Virus record (IMG/VR): IMGVR_UViG_3300034061_001988
Location: 1 to 32,801 of that record
Strand: one strand, 5' to 3'
Source: a virus
DNA length: 32,801 nt
Position numbers and translations under genes: made by a program. Shown here in pieces: positions 1 to 5,740 of the stretch. The stretch's first letter is position 1. Every line of letters starts with the position of its first letter. The notes beneath the pieces are model-generated. The model was given only the letters and a program-made list of their open reading frames with translations, made no database searches and was not told the DNA's origin.

Positions 1-32
1 AGCGCCAAGTCCAATGCTTCGTCTTTGGTCAT
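1..32 (-). CDS. Partial hypothetical protein (N-terminus only)
   Basis: Only the first ten codons are present (MTKDEALDLA), running off the left edge. The ATG overlaps the TGA of the P-like gene upstream in an ATGA arrangement, so it is probably the next gene of the same leftward operon. Short phage proteins starting this way are common, but the function cannot be judged from ten residues. If the molecule is circular, the reading frame would continue at the right edge of the window. Confidence 0.5.
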   Translation of the reverse strand, partial: MTKDEALDLA

Positions 33-418
33 TTCGGCATCCTCATTTGTTTTGTCATTTCACGCAGCATGGCCAAGGCTTTTTCTTTGGCTTCCTGGGC
101 TGCAATCTGTTCGTGGACGGTCGGCTGGCGCGTCACCAGCGTGTGGGGTTTGTCAGGAATGCGTGGGCCGTCGTTCAGCAGCTTGGCAAACGCCAGGGCC
201 GATGGCGGGCGGTCGGGGTTCATGTGCTTCAACGCGTAATCCATCTTTGGCCGATACGTCAGGCCGCGCCCGCATTCATCCATCCATGCCTGGCGAATGA
301 TGGCCGGATCAATGTCGCGCCAATGGTTGGCAAAGGTGGCGCCGTAAATGGCGTTCATCTTGGTAAAGATGTAATCAAAGCCGCTGTCGGCATCACAAAA
401 GTCGTTTGCGTTCCACAT
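29..418 (-). CDS. Replication protein P-like (putative helicase loader)
   Basis: This 129-residue protein follows the DUF1376 initiator gene with a 26-base overlap and has a strong Shine-Dalgarno GGAGGT five bases before its ATG. The pattern of an aromatic-rich N-terminus (FDYIFTKMNAIYG), a W-R-D-I-D segment and a 'glTYrpkmdyAL...RPPSALAFAKLL' stretch at about residues 52-83 resembles the lambda replication P / phage replication regulatory family. In lambda, P loads the host DnaB helicase at the origin. The last 25 residues are charged and helical. Position right after an O-like gene supports the call; the sequence match is weak by eye, so the role is inferred partly from context. Confidence 0.55.
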   Translation of the reverse strand: MWNANDFCDADSGFDYIFTKMNAIYGATFANHWRDIDPAIIRQAWMDECGRGLTYRPKMDYALKHMNPDRPPSALAFAKLLNDGPRIPDKPHTLVTRQPTVHEQIAAQEAKEKALAMLREMTKQMRMPK

Positions 419-1151
419 CGGACACCTCCACGGTTTGTTCAGGTTTTGCCCAAAAGTTTGCTGGCTTGGGTGTGGCCAGGCCGCGGGTAAGTGCCGCCAT
501 TTGCGTCAAACGGGCCTCTGACGCGGTTTTCTTAGCTGCCTGTTGCCGACGTACCCAATTGCGCCAGGTTGCCGTCCAATCGGTTTTTACGCCCTTTTGG
601 CCAGGCTGGGCAATCCAGTAATCGCGGAACCCGTCAAACGTTTCCCTGGGGTCAAGTTCTGGCCGGTGTTGGCGACAAAAACCAACCCATTCGTCAGACA
701 AAGGAAAGTCAGGGGCCAAACGCGTCCCGCGTTGGCTCTCTCTCTTTGGTTTACTGGTTAGTGGTTTATGGTTAGTGGTTAGTTGCACATCCGTTGAACA
801 CTCGTTCAACACCTGTTGAACATCCGTTGCGCTGTTGTGCTTCCGGCGTTCAGCGGATGCCCTACCGGCGTTGGATTTTTTCTCCAGGAATGCGCGGTAC
901 TCGGCAATCTCTTGATCGCAGCGGCTGTGATGCCATCCGTTTTCACACAACACAAAAAAGGATTCCAGCAGCAGTTCCGTTTCTTCCACGGTCGCGCCGA
1001 TCTGGAACGCCAAAACTTTTGTGTCAGGCTTTAGGGGTTTTTCGGTGTCGTAGTACATCCACAACAGCCGCAAATAGGCCATTGCTTGGCCATCGGTCAG
1101 CCTGGACGTGGCTTTTATGAAGTCACCAATGTGGTGCTGGTAATAGTGCAT
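393..1151 (-). CDS. DUF1376 phage replication initiator-like protein
   Basis: The first 90 residues (MHYYQHHIGDFIKATSRLTD, then a YLRLLW segment) match the DUF1376 (YdaU-like) domain found in phage replisome organisers. The C-terminal part, with FRDYWIAQPG and DWTATWRNWVRRQ, is the conserved tail seen in O/DnaT-like phage initiators. Between them lies a low-complexity linker rich in T, N, Q and K, and the DNA coding for it contains the repeat arrays at 747-836. I chose the ATG at 1151 because GAGG precedes it closely; an ATG seven codons upstream (1172) lacks such a site. The gene lies between a Cro-like repressor and a P-like gene, as O does in lambda. Expected role is origin recognition; direct DNA binding is inferred. 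Confidence 0.8.
   Translation of the reverse strand: MHYYQHHIGDFIKATSRLTDGQAMAYLRLLWMYYDTEKPLKPDTKVLAFQIGATVEETELLLESFFVLCENGWHHSRCDQEIAEYRAFLEKKSNAGRASAERRKHNSATDVQQVLNECSTDVQLTTNHKPLTSKPKRESQRGTRLAPDFPLSDEWVGFCRQHRPELDPRETFDGFRDYWIAQPGQKGVKTDWTATWRNWVRRQQAAKKTASEARLTQMAALTRGLATPKPANFWAKPEQTVEVSDVERKRLL
747..836. repeat. Two adjacent short tandem-repeat arrays (candidate replication origin iterons)
   Basis: On the plus strand, five units of TGGTTAG or TGGTTTA follow head to tail at 747-782 (the first is eight bases, the rest seven). They are followed by five 11-base units at 782-836, each beginning GTT: GTTGCACATCC, GTTGAACACTC, GTTCAACACCT, GTTGAACATCC and a degenerate GTTGCGCTGTT. GTTGAAC and its inverse GTTCAAC recur at exactly 11-base spacing. 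The arrays lie inside the linker of the DUF1376 gene. Lambda and related phages carry their origin iterons inside the O gene, so this is a good origin candidate; origin function is inferred. Confidence 0.6.
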
Positions 1152-1254
1152 TTTTTCCTCACGCTGTCCCACACAAAAAAGGAAATCGCGGCGGGCGGGT
1201 GGGCTCGCTTTTCAGTTGGGTAATTAGTCCAACCTAGCCGGATTCCAGCAAATT

Positions 1255-1440
1255 CTATCCCTTGAACCACTTGGGCCGCAAGGCCCGCAACTGCCACAAA
1301 CGCGCCTGGGGAACCCTATCGCCCCATTGGCTGATCGCCTGGCGCGTAATGCCCAGCAACTTGGCCAACGCCACGGCGCTGCCCGCTTTTTCAATTGCTT
1401 GATGTGTTTCCATGGCTGCATGGTAAGCCAACTTTCGCAT
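1255..1440 (-). CDS. Cro-like helix-turn-helix repressor
   Basis: The 61-residue product has a clear helix-turn-helix around residues 22-45 (AVALAKLLGITRQAISQWG), the pattern of Cro/YdaS-type phage repressors in which the recognition helix carries RQAISQW. It is the first gene of the leftward early unit and abuts the control region at 1451-1505. AAGGTG lies eight bases before the ATG at 1440, which supports that start; an in-frame ATG at 1410 has no ribosome site. It probably binds the palindrome at 1475-1494 and represses its own and the divergent promoter. No CI-like partner is visible, so it may be the only repressor of this switch. Confidence 0.8.
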   Translation of the reverse strand: MRKLAYHAAMETHQAIEKAGSAVALAKLLGITRQAISQWGDRVPQARLWQLRALRPKWFKG

Positions 1441-1450
1441 TTTTGCAACA

Positions 1451-1472
1451 CCTTGAAAAATATTTTGTAAGG
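1451..1472. promoter_or_regulatory. AT-rich imperfect 22-base palindrome, possible second operator
   Basis: CCTT and AAGG flank the perfect palindromic core AAAATATTTT, giving 18 of 22 symmetric positions. It covers the expected start of leftward transcription and the Shine-Dalgarno of the Cro-like gene. It may be a second repressor site or simply the AT-rich initiation region of the leftward promoter. Confidence 0.35.
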
Positions 1473-1492
1473 GGGCTTTACAACGGTGTAAA
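1464..1492 (-). promoter_or_regulatory. Putative leftward early promoter (to the Cro-like gene)
   Basis: On the minus strand TTTACA (1492-1487) is followed after 17 bases by TACAAA (1469-1464), four of six matches to the -10 consensus. Transcription would start near 1457, giving a very short leader before the ATG at 1440. The -35 lies in the right arm of the palindromic operator. Confidence 0.45.
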
Positions 1493-1494
1493 GC
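1475..1494. promoter_or_regulatory. Perfect 8-4-8 palindromic operator between divergent early promoters
   Basis: GCTTTACA and TGTAAAGC flank the spacer ACGG with no mismatch. Each arm contains a -35-like TTTACA, one facing each way, so a dimer bound here would block both divergent promoters. The adjacent Cro-like protein is the obvious candidate ligand; binding itself is inferred. Confidence 0.7.
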
Positions 1495-1505
1495 TGGCTT
1501 AATAT
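1477..1505 (+). promoter_or_regulatory. Putative rightward early promoter
   Basis: TTTACA at 1477-1482 and TAATAT at 1500-1505 are separated by 17 bases. Transcription would start near 1512 and run into the LPD29-like gene at 1555. The -35 lies within the left arm of the operator. Confidence 0.6.
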
Positions 1506-1554
1506 TCGTCTATGCCCTAGCGAATTGCACGGGGTCTTTTAAAAGGAAACAATC

Positions 1555-2097
1555 ATGGCTCAATATCTCTCTTGCACTGAAACCGCAAAATTGGTTCGCG
1601 CTGCTCTCAAAGAGTCTTTCCCTGGCGTTAAGTTCAGCGTCAAGTCCAGCAATTATTCTGGCGGCGCCAGCATCAACATTTTTTACAACGACGGCCCAAC
1701 CTACGAACAAGTCAAGGCTGTGGCTGGTATGTTTGAGGGCAGTTATTTTGACGGCATGACAGATTACAAAGGCAGCAATTACGGCAGCCTGGACGGCAAC
1801 GAAATTCGGTTTGGCGCTGACTTCATTTTTGTTACTCGCGAATTTAGCGTTCCAGTTTTGCAAAACGCCGTCAAGGCTGCTTGCGAATACTACGGTTACG
1901 CGATGCCAGCAATTGGTGAAGGTTATTTTGGCGCCCGCATTGTTGACCAGCTTGATTACGAAACCGACCGCCGCATCATGGTAAAGGTTGGTCAAGTTAG
2001 CTTGGTGGCCACTCAGCCCAGCGCAACATTGGCCCGCGTCGGCTTCTTGGGCGATGACGGTTACGGCTGGAACGCTGTTGGCCGTAAGGCTGCATAA
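1555..2097 (+). CDS. Stand-alone LPD29-like protein
   Basis: The first gene of the rightward early operon encodes 180 residues. Residues 4-75, containing LSCTETAKLVRAALKESFPG, VKFSVKSSNYSGGASI and YNDGPTYEQVKAV, look like LPD29, a 'large polyvalent protein associated domain' normally found within long multi-domain proteins of phages and conjugative elements. Here it stands alone with a further region (about 75-180) rich in aromatic and glycine residues. A good ribosome site (AAAGGAAAC) precedes the ATG. The biochemical role of LPD29 is not known to me. Being first in an early operon suggests a host take-over or counter-defence task, but that is inference. Confidence 0.65.
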   Translation: MAQYLSCTETAKLVRAALKESFPGVKFSVKSSNYSGGASINIFYNDGPTYEQVKAVAGMFEGSYFDGMTDYKGSNYGSLDGNEIRFGADFIFVTREFSVPVLQNAVKAACEYYGYAMPAIGEGYFGARIVDQLDYETDRRIMVKVGQVSLVATQPSATLARVGFLGDDGYGWNAVGRKAA

Positions 2098-2107
2098 GGG
2101 GAAAGCC

Positions 2108-2206
2108 ATGAACCGCGAACCAACCGATCTGGAAATTGTGGGCATGGCACTGGTGATCGCGCCGGTGCTTTACATCTTGCTGTGGCTTGCCATGGCCATC
2201 TTTTAA
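2108..2206 (+). CDS. Small single-span membrane protein (32 residues)
   Basis: AAGGGGAAAG precedes an ATG that opens a 32-residue frame. Residues 1-9 are polar and acidic (MNREPTDLE), and 10-32 form one hydrophobic segment (VGMALVIAPVLYILLWLAMA). It sits between two early genes with ten bases to the upstream stop. No family is recognised. Ribosome site, spacing and clean hydrophobic profile support it as real. Confidence 0.6.
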   Translation: MNREPTDLEIVGMALVIAPVLYILLWLAMAIF

Positions 2207-2216
2207 GGGGGACGAA

Positions 2217-2384
2217 ATGACAGTCCGAATCACCAAAGTTCATCGCGGGGGCCGCGTGTTCTACGCCGCCACCGTCAGCGGTGTTTACCTGGAACGCGCC
2301 AGCCTGGCCGAATTGCGTGAAGCCATTGCAGTTCGTGAAGGATTTGCAAAATTATTTGCGAAACCTGTTGACACTGCCAGTTAA
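2217..2384 (+). CDS. Hypothetical early protein
   Basis: The start was set at the ATG at 2217, preceded by AAGGGGGAC, rather than an in-frame ATG ten codons upstream that overlaps the membrane-protein gene. The 55-residue product begins with a basic beta-rich segment (MTVRITKVHRGGRVFYAATV) followed by a helix (LAELREAIAVREGFAKL). No domain is recognised. Its last codons overlap the -35 box of the promoter at 2368-2397. Confidence 0.6.
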   Translation: MTVRITKVHRGGRVFYAATVSGVYLERASLAELREAIAVREGFAKLFAKPVDTAS

Positions 2385-2397
2385 GCCAGCTTACAAT
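2368..2397 (+). promoter_or_regulatory. Strong sigma70-like promoter inside the early operon
   Basis: A consensus TTGACA (2368-2373) is followed after 18 bases by TACAAT (2392-2397), five of six to the -10 consensus. Transcription would start near 2404, ahead of the gene at 2439. It would give the recombination genes expression separate from the repressor-controlled promoter. Confidence 0.65.
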
Positions 2398-2438
2398 CGA
2401 ACCATGCCGGAAACGGTCTTTTAAGAAAGGAAATTGAA

Positions 2439-2693
2439 ATGAATACAAGCACTACAAACCGCGACATACAAATGTATGGCTGCGACTTCCAGCAATTCTT
2501 GGACAGCGTTACCAGCTCCATCACCTACAAATTCAGCGGCGCCAACATGATCGTGGCGGGCTTGATGTCTGACGCCCAGGAACAGATGGCGTTCGGTGAT
2601 ACTGAGGGCGCCCGCCAAACCCTGAACCGCGCCAAAGGCGTTTTGTTTGCGGTCATGGACGGTCAATTGAACGCCAGCGGGGTGGCAGCATGA
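2439..2693 (+). CDS. Hypothetical early protein
   Basis: It encodes 84 residues and is preceded by AAGAAAGGAAATTGAA, a good ribosome site. The product is mostly helical, with a middle region (SGANMIVAGLMSDAQEQMAF) and a helix-turn-helix-like ARQTLNRAKGVLFAVMDGQL segment. I recognise no family. It is the first gene after the internal promoter, and its TGA overlaps the next ATG (ATGA), so the two are probably translated together. Confidence 0.65.
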   Translation: MNTSTTNRDIQMYGCDFQQFLDSVTSSITYKFSGANMIVAGLMSDAQEQMAFGDTEGARQTLNRAKGVLFAVMDGQLNASGVAA

Positions 2694-2902
2694 ACGCCGT
2701 CACCATCACCAACCCCAACCAAATCGCAACGTTTGTCAATGCTGACCTGGGCGTTGCTGCCCTGGTCACAAAAATCAGCACGGGTTACGCCGTGACGTTG
2801 TGGGACACCGACGCGGAAATGCCGGTCGGCGGCGTTCGCACCTACGGCAGCGCAATGTTGGCGCCAGCCATCAACTACGCGCAAAAACTGGCCAATGTCT
2901 AA
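2690..2902 (+). CDS. Hypothetical early protein
   Basis: This 70-residue product is alternating hydrophobic and polar and probably mostly beta strand (ALVTKISTGYAVTLWDTDAE), with a helical end. The start codon overlaps the previous stop by four bases, pointing to translational coupling. No family is recognised. Confidence 0.6.
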   Translation: MNAVTITNPNQIATFVNADLGVAALVTKISTGYAVTLWDTDAEMPVGGVRTYGSAMLAPAINYAQKLANV

Positions 2903-3005
2903 CTGGCCATTTCCACCACCAGGGGGGCCGATCCCCTGGACGCGCCAACAACAGCGCGATTATCAACAGCAGCAGCGGGACAAATTGCCACCCGCACCAT
3001 TTTGA
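2895..3005 (+). CDS. Very small proline/glutamine-rich protein (36 residues)
   Basis: An ATG within the last codons of the previous gene opens a 36-residue frame with N-terminus MSNWPFPPPGGPIPW and a Q/R-rich end (QQQRDYQQQQRDK, then PPAPF). It overlaps the upstream gene by eight bases and fills an otherwise empty gap before the lipoprotein gene. No separate Shine-Dalgarno is evident, so it would rely on coupling. Composition is non-random but the function is unknown. Confidence 0.45.
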   Translation: MSNWPFPPPGGPIPWTRQQQRDYQQQQRDKLPPAPF

Positions 3006-3014
3006 AAGCAAACC

Positions 3015-3347
3015 ATGACACGACTACCATTTGAAATTGACGGCCCGTATAGGGCCAAGCGCAACCCCGCCAAGCGTTATGCGGCCATCGCTGTTGCGGT
3101 GATCGCTGGCGCTGCTGTACTGCTGCTGTCGGGCTGCTCTAGTCTCCCACCCAACACAACGTTGGACGCGCAACAGCAACTGATCCTGGACAAACAGGTT
3201 CAGCCAATGTCGCGCAATGAAGTCATCACCGCGGTGACTGAATGCACATCCAGCGGCCTTCGCGCTGTGATGCTCTACGGCAAACGCAAAGTTAACAACT
3301 TCACGACCGACATCGTGGTGGATGTGACTTGCGCCCCGAAATATTGA
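3015..3347 (+). CDS. Putative phage lipoprotein
   Basis: The 110-residue product has a basic stretch (RAKRNPAKR, about 13-21), a hydrophobic segment (23-38) and a lipobox LSGC with Cys41, followed by SSLPP, typical of a lipoprotein processed by signal peptidase II. The mature part (about 70 residues) has two further cysteines that could pair. The N-terminal extension before the hydrophobic segment is long for a signal peptide. It is placed among early genes rather than lysis genes, so it is unlikely to be an Rz1 spanin. Early phage lipoproteins often block superinfection at the envelope; that role here is inferred. Confidence 0.65.
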   Translation: MTRLPFEIDGPYRAKRNPAKRYAAIAVAVIAGAAVLLLSGCSSLPPNTTLDAQQQLILDKQVQPMSRNEVITAVTECTSSGLRAVMLYGKRKVNNFTTDIVVDVTCAPKY

Positions 3348-3357
3348 AAGGAAAATC

Positions 3358-3939
3358 ATGGACACGTTTAGCAAAGTCGCATCGGCCCTGGTCAAAGCGC
3401 AAAAGGAATTTGGCCCCGCGCTGAAGTCATCCAGCAACCCGCATTTCAAATCGCGTTACGCCGACCTGGCTGCGTGTGTTGAAGCGGTGGTGGAATCACT
3501 CAACAACAACGGCATCGCATTGACGCAACGCGTCAGCCCTTCGGACAACGGCGTGATTGTCGAAACCGTGTTCATTCACGAATCCGGTGAAATCATCAAC
3601 TGCGGACAGTTGCACGTACCAGCCAGCAAACACGACGCCCAGGGTTACGGCAGCGCGTTGACGTATGCCCGCCGTTACAGCCTCATGGCGGCCTGTGGCA
3701 TCGCTCCGGAAGATGACGACGGCAACGCGGCCAGCAAGCGGCCAACAGCGCCAGCAATTCCGACGCCTGACATCACCGACCACCTGGCAGCCATCCAGGC
3801 CAGCGCCAACAGCGACGAATTGGCCAAGGCGTTCAAGGATGCGTTTGCAGCTTGCCAGGGCAACCAGGCATTGCAAGCCAAAGTGATGGCAGCCAAAAAA
3901 GAACGCGTGGCTCGCGCTAAAAAGGAACAAGCGCAATGA
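3358..3939 (+). CDS. erf: ERF-family single-strand annealing recombinase
   Basis: This 193-residue protein carries the ERF signature at about residues 91-124: KHDAQGYGSALTYARRYSLM, then CGIAPEDDDGNAA. The N-terminus (VASALVKAQKEFGPALKSSS) also fits. ERF proteins of P22 and relatives form rings that anneal complementary single strands during phage recombination and genome circularisation. The C-terminal 65 residues are A/K-rich and less conserved. GAAAGGAAAATC precedes the ATG. It is directly followed by a YqaJ exonuclease with an ATGA overlap, giving an annealase-exonuclease pair as in Red-type systems. Confidence 0.93.
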   Translation: MDTFSKVASALVKAQKEFGPALKSSSNPHFKSRYADLAACVEAVVESLNNNGIALTQRVSPSDNGVIVETVFIHESGEIINCGQLHVPASKHDAQGYGSALTYARRYSLMAACGIAPEDDDGNAASKRPTAPAIPTPDITDHLAAIQASANSDELAKAFKDAFAACQGNQALQAKVMAAKKERVARAKKEQAQ

Positions 3940-4676
3940 TTAAACATAAGCCTGAATGCGCGTCATTGACCAGGCTTTTGTTGTCAATGCCACCACAACC
4001 AGCGCCTTGCGATTGCGGGGCAATTGAATACATACAAGGAACCAAAAAAATGACTGACGAAATCGAACAACGCACCGACGAATGGTTTGCCGCCCGCCTG
4101 GGCAAGGTCACCGCGTCCAAGGTGGCCGACGTGATGGCCCGCACAAAGTCGGGTTACAGCGCCAGCCGCGAAAACTACATGGCCCAACTGGTGGTCGAAC
4201 AAATCACCGGCACACGCCAGGAATCGTTCAGCAACAGCGCCATGCAATGGGGAACCGACCAGGAACCCTTTGCCCGCGGCGCGTATGAAGCGACCAGCGG
4301 CAACATGGTGGAGGAAGTGGGCTTTATGAACCACCCGACCATCGCCATGGCTGGCGCGTCACCCGACGGCCTGATTGGCGACGACGGATGCGTGGAAATC
4401 AAATGCCCCAACACGGCCACCATGATCGAAACGCTGTTGACCGGCGCCGTGCCGCAAAAGTATTTCACGCAAATGCAAATGCAAATGGCCTGTGCTGGCC
4501 GTGCCTGGTGCGACTACGTGGTGTTTGATCCACGGATGCCAGCCAAGGCGCAACTGTTCATCAAACGCGTACCGCGTGACGATGTGTTCATCGCTGACAT
4601 GGAAGCGGAAATCATCAAGTTCTTGGCCGAAACCGCGGTCAAGGTCGATCAACTTAAAAAAATCATTGGGGAATAA
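3936..4676 (+). CDS. YqaJ-family (lambda Exo-like) recombination exonuclease
   Basis: The core shows the YqaJ pattern: RTDEWFAARLGKVTAS near residues 46-61, WGTDQE with Glu110, SPDG with Asp144, and the catalytic ExK as EIK at 154-156, followed by a glutamine-rich QMQMQM segment. Such enzymes resect one strand from dsDNA ends and feed the annealase. Two starts are plausible: ATG 3936, coupled to the ERF stop, and ATG 4050 (Met39), which has its own AAGGA and begins exactly at the conserved domain. Both have ribosome sites. The extra 38 residues contain a CDC motif and MPPQPAP and look coding, so I kept the longer form; the shorter may also be made. Confidence 0.9.
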   Translation: MIKHKPECASLTRLLLSMPPQPAPCDCGAIEYIQGTKKMTDEIEQRTDEWFAARLGKVTASKVADVMARTKSGYSASRENYMAQLVVEQITGTRQESFSNSAMQWGTDQEPFARGAYEATSGNMVEEVGFMNHPTIAMAGASPDGLIGDDGCVEIKCPNTATMIETLLTGAVPQKYFTQMQMQMACAGRAWCDYVVFDPRMPAKAQLFIKRVPRDDVFIADMEAEIIKFLAETAVKVDQLKKIIGE

Positions 4677-4679
4677 ATC

Positions 4680-4937
4680 ATGGCTATGAATTACAACGGT
4701 TCGCCCGATGAAATTTGCCGTATTGTTGCAAACGGCCTTGAACAAGAATACAAAAAAATCATTCAAGAACATTTGCAAAATTTTTTAAATGAAGCCAAAA
4801 AAGAAATGGAAATAAATTTAAATCAATTGCTAAAAACAGCAACCGAAGGATTGGTTTCAAAAGTCAATCACTATTACAAAACTCAAGAAGACCGCATTGA
4901 ATTAGCGGTGTATTTCAACAACACGGAAATTAAATAA
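4680..4937 (+). CDS. Hypothetical protein, AT-rich gene
   Basis: It encodes 85 residues that are mostly helical and charged (IIQEHLQNFLNEAKKEMEIN) and likely coiled coil. The gene is markedly richer in A and T (runs such as AAAATTTTTTAAAT, Lys as AAA, Asn as AAT) than its neighbours, suggesting a different origin or a relaxed codon bias. It lies three bases after the exonuclease stop and two before the SSB-like gene, so it is part of the recombination operon. No family is recognised. Confidence 0.65.
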   Translation: MAMNYNGSPDEICRIVANGLEQEYKKIIQEHLQNFLNEAKKEMEINLNQLLKTATEGLVSKVNHYYKTQEDRIELAVYFNNTEIK

Positions 4938-4939
4938 TC

Positions 4940-5218
4940 ATGGCCAAACTTATCAACGAAATCACCGTCATCACCGGCACGTACACCAACAGCCAGGGGC
5001 AGCAAAAGAACCGCTACCAGCGTATCGGTTCGATCATCGAAACAAAGAACGGGCCAATGCTAAAAATCGACGTGATCCCCCTCAAAGAGGGCGGCTGGGA
5101 TGGCTGGGCATACATCAACGAACCACGCGAACGCGACGACCAGCCGCAGCAGCGTGGGCGCCAAGCGCCGCAAAGCAGCGGGTTTGACGACATGAACGAC
5201 GACTTGCCAAACTTCTAA
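4940..5218 (+). CDS. SSB-like single-stranded DNA binding protein (putative)
   Basis: The 92-residue product starts with beta strands (INEITVITGTYTNSQGQ, RYQRIGSIIETKNGPMLKI, WDGWAYINEP) like a small OB-fold. It then has a flexible Q/R/P-rich stretch and ends in an acidic tip DDMNDDLPNF. An acidic tail ending in a hydrophobic residue is the hallmark of bacterial and phage SSB proteins, where it binds partners. Placement just after an annealase and an exonuclease supports a ssDNA-binding role. The family match is by pattern only. Confidence 0.6.
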   Translation: MAKLINEITVITGTYTNSQGQQKNRYQRIGSIIETKNGPMLKIDVIPLKEGGWDGWAYINEPRERDDQPQQRGRQAPQSSGFDDMNDDLPNF

Positions 5219-5227
5219 GGGGCTGTC

Positions 5228-5740
5228 ATGCAGTTGGATTTTTTTGGCGATGCTGAACACTACCTGGCGCAACTGAAAACCAACTGGCGGGCCACCATTG
5301 AAAGCGACGGGGGCCACTGCCCTTGTTGCGACAAGTGGGGCAAGATTTCCCCCTTCACCATCACTGAAACACACGCGCTGGCGCTTCTATGGCTGTCCAG
5401 GGCGCCGTGTGACAGTGACGGGTGGGTGGATGTGCCGCCAATTGCACCGGCCTGGATGCTGCGGGGGAAAAACTACACGACCATGGCCAAGTGGGGGTTG
5501 ATCGAACAAGGTGGCCACGACGACGCATCCAAGCGGTCGGACGGGTTTTGGCGCGTGACTGCAAAGGGCTTGCACTTTTTGTGCGGAACCATTACCGTTC
5601 CAAAAAAGGCTTTCATCTACAACAACAAGGTGGAAGGCTGGTCGGACGAATGCGTTTCGTTTCGGGATTGCTTTGGCCGACACTTTGATTATGCGGAAGT
5701 CATGTCCGACAGTTTTAACCTGAATGCAATCAAACTATGA
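5228..5740 (+). CDS. Hypothetical protein with N-terminal zinc-binding motif
   Basis: The 170-residue product has HCPCCDKWGKISPF at 30-43, a likely zinc knuckle. A central region (about 43-120) resembles a winged helix: helix ETHALALLWLS, then MLRGKNYTTMAKWGLIEQ and FWRVTAKGLHFL, which is the layout of helix, recognition helix and beta wing. It could bind nucleic acid. AAGGGG precedes the ATG, and the stop overlaps the next start (ATGA). No named family is recognised. Confidence 0.65.
   Translation: MQLDFFGDAEHYLAQLKTNWRATIESDGGHCPCCDKWGKISPFTITETHALALLWLSRAPCDSDGWVDVPPIAPAWMLRGKNYTTMAKWGLIEQGGHDDASKRSDGFWRVTAKGLHFLCGTITVPKKAFIYNNKVEGWSDECVSFRDCFGRHFDYAEVMSDSFNLNAIKL

Noticed and set aside
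1224-1451. 75-codon minus-strand frame overlapping the Cro-like gene
   Set aside because: The other frame encodes a clear helix-turn-helix protein; this one is tryptophan- and arginine-rich without pattern.
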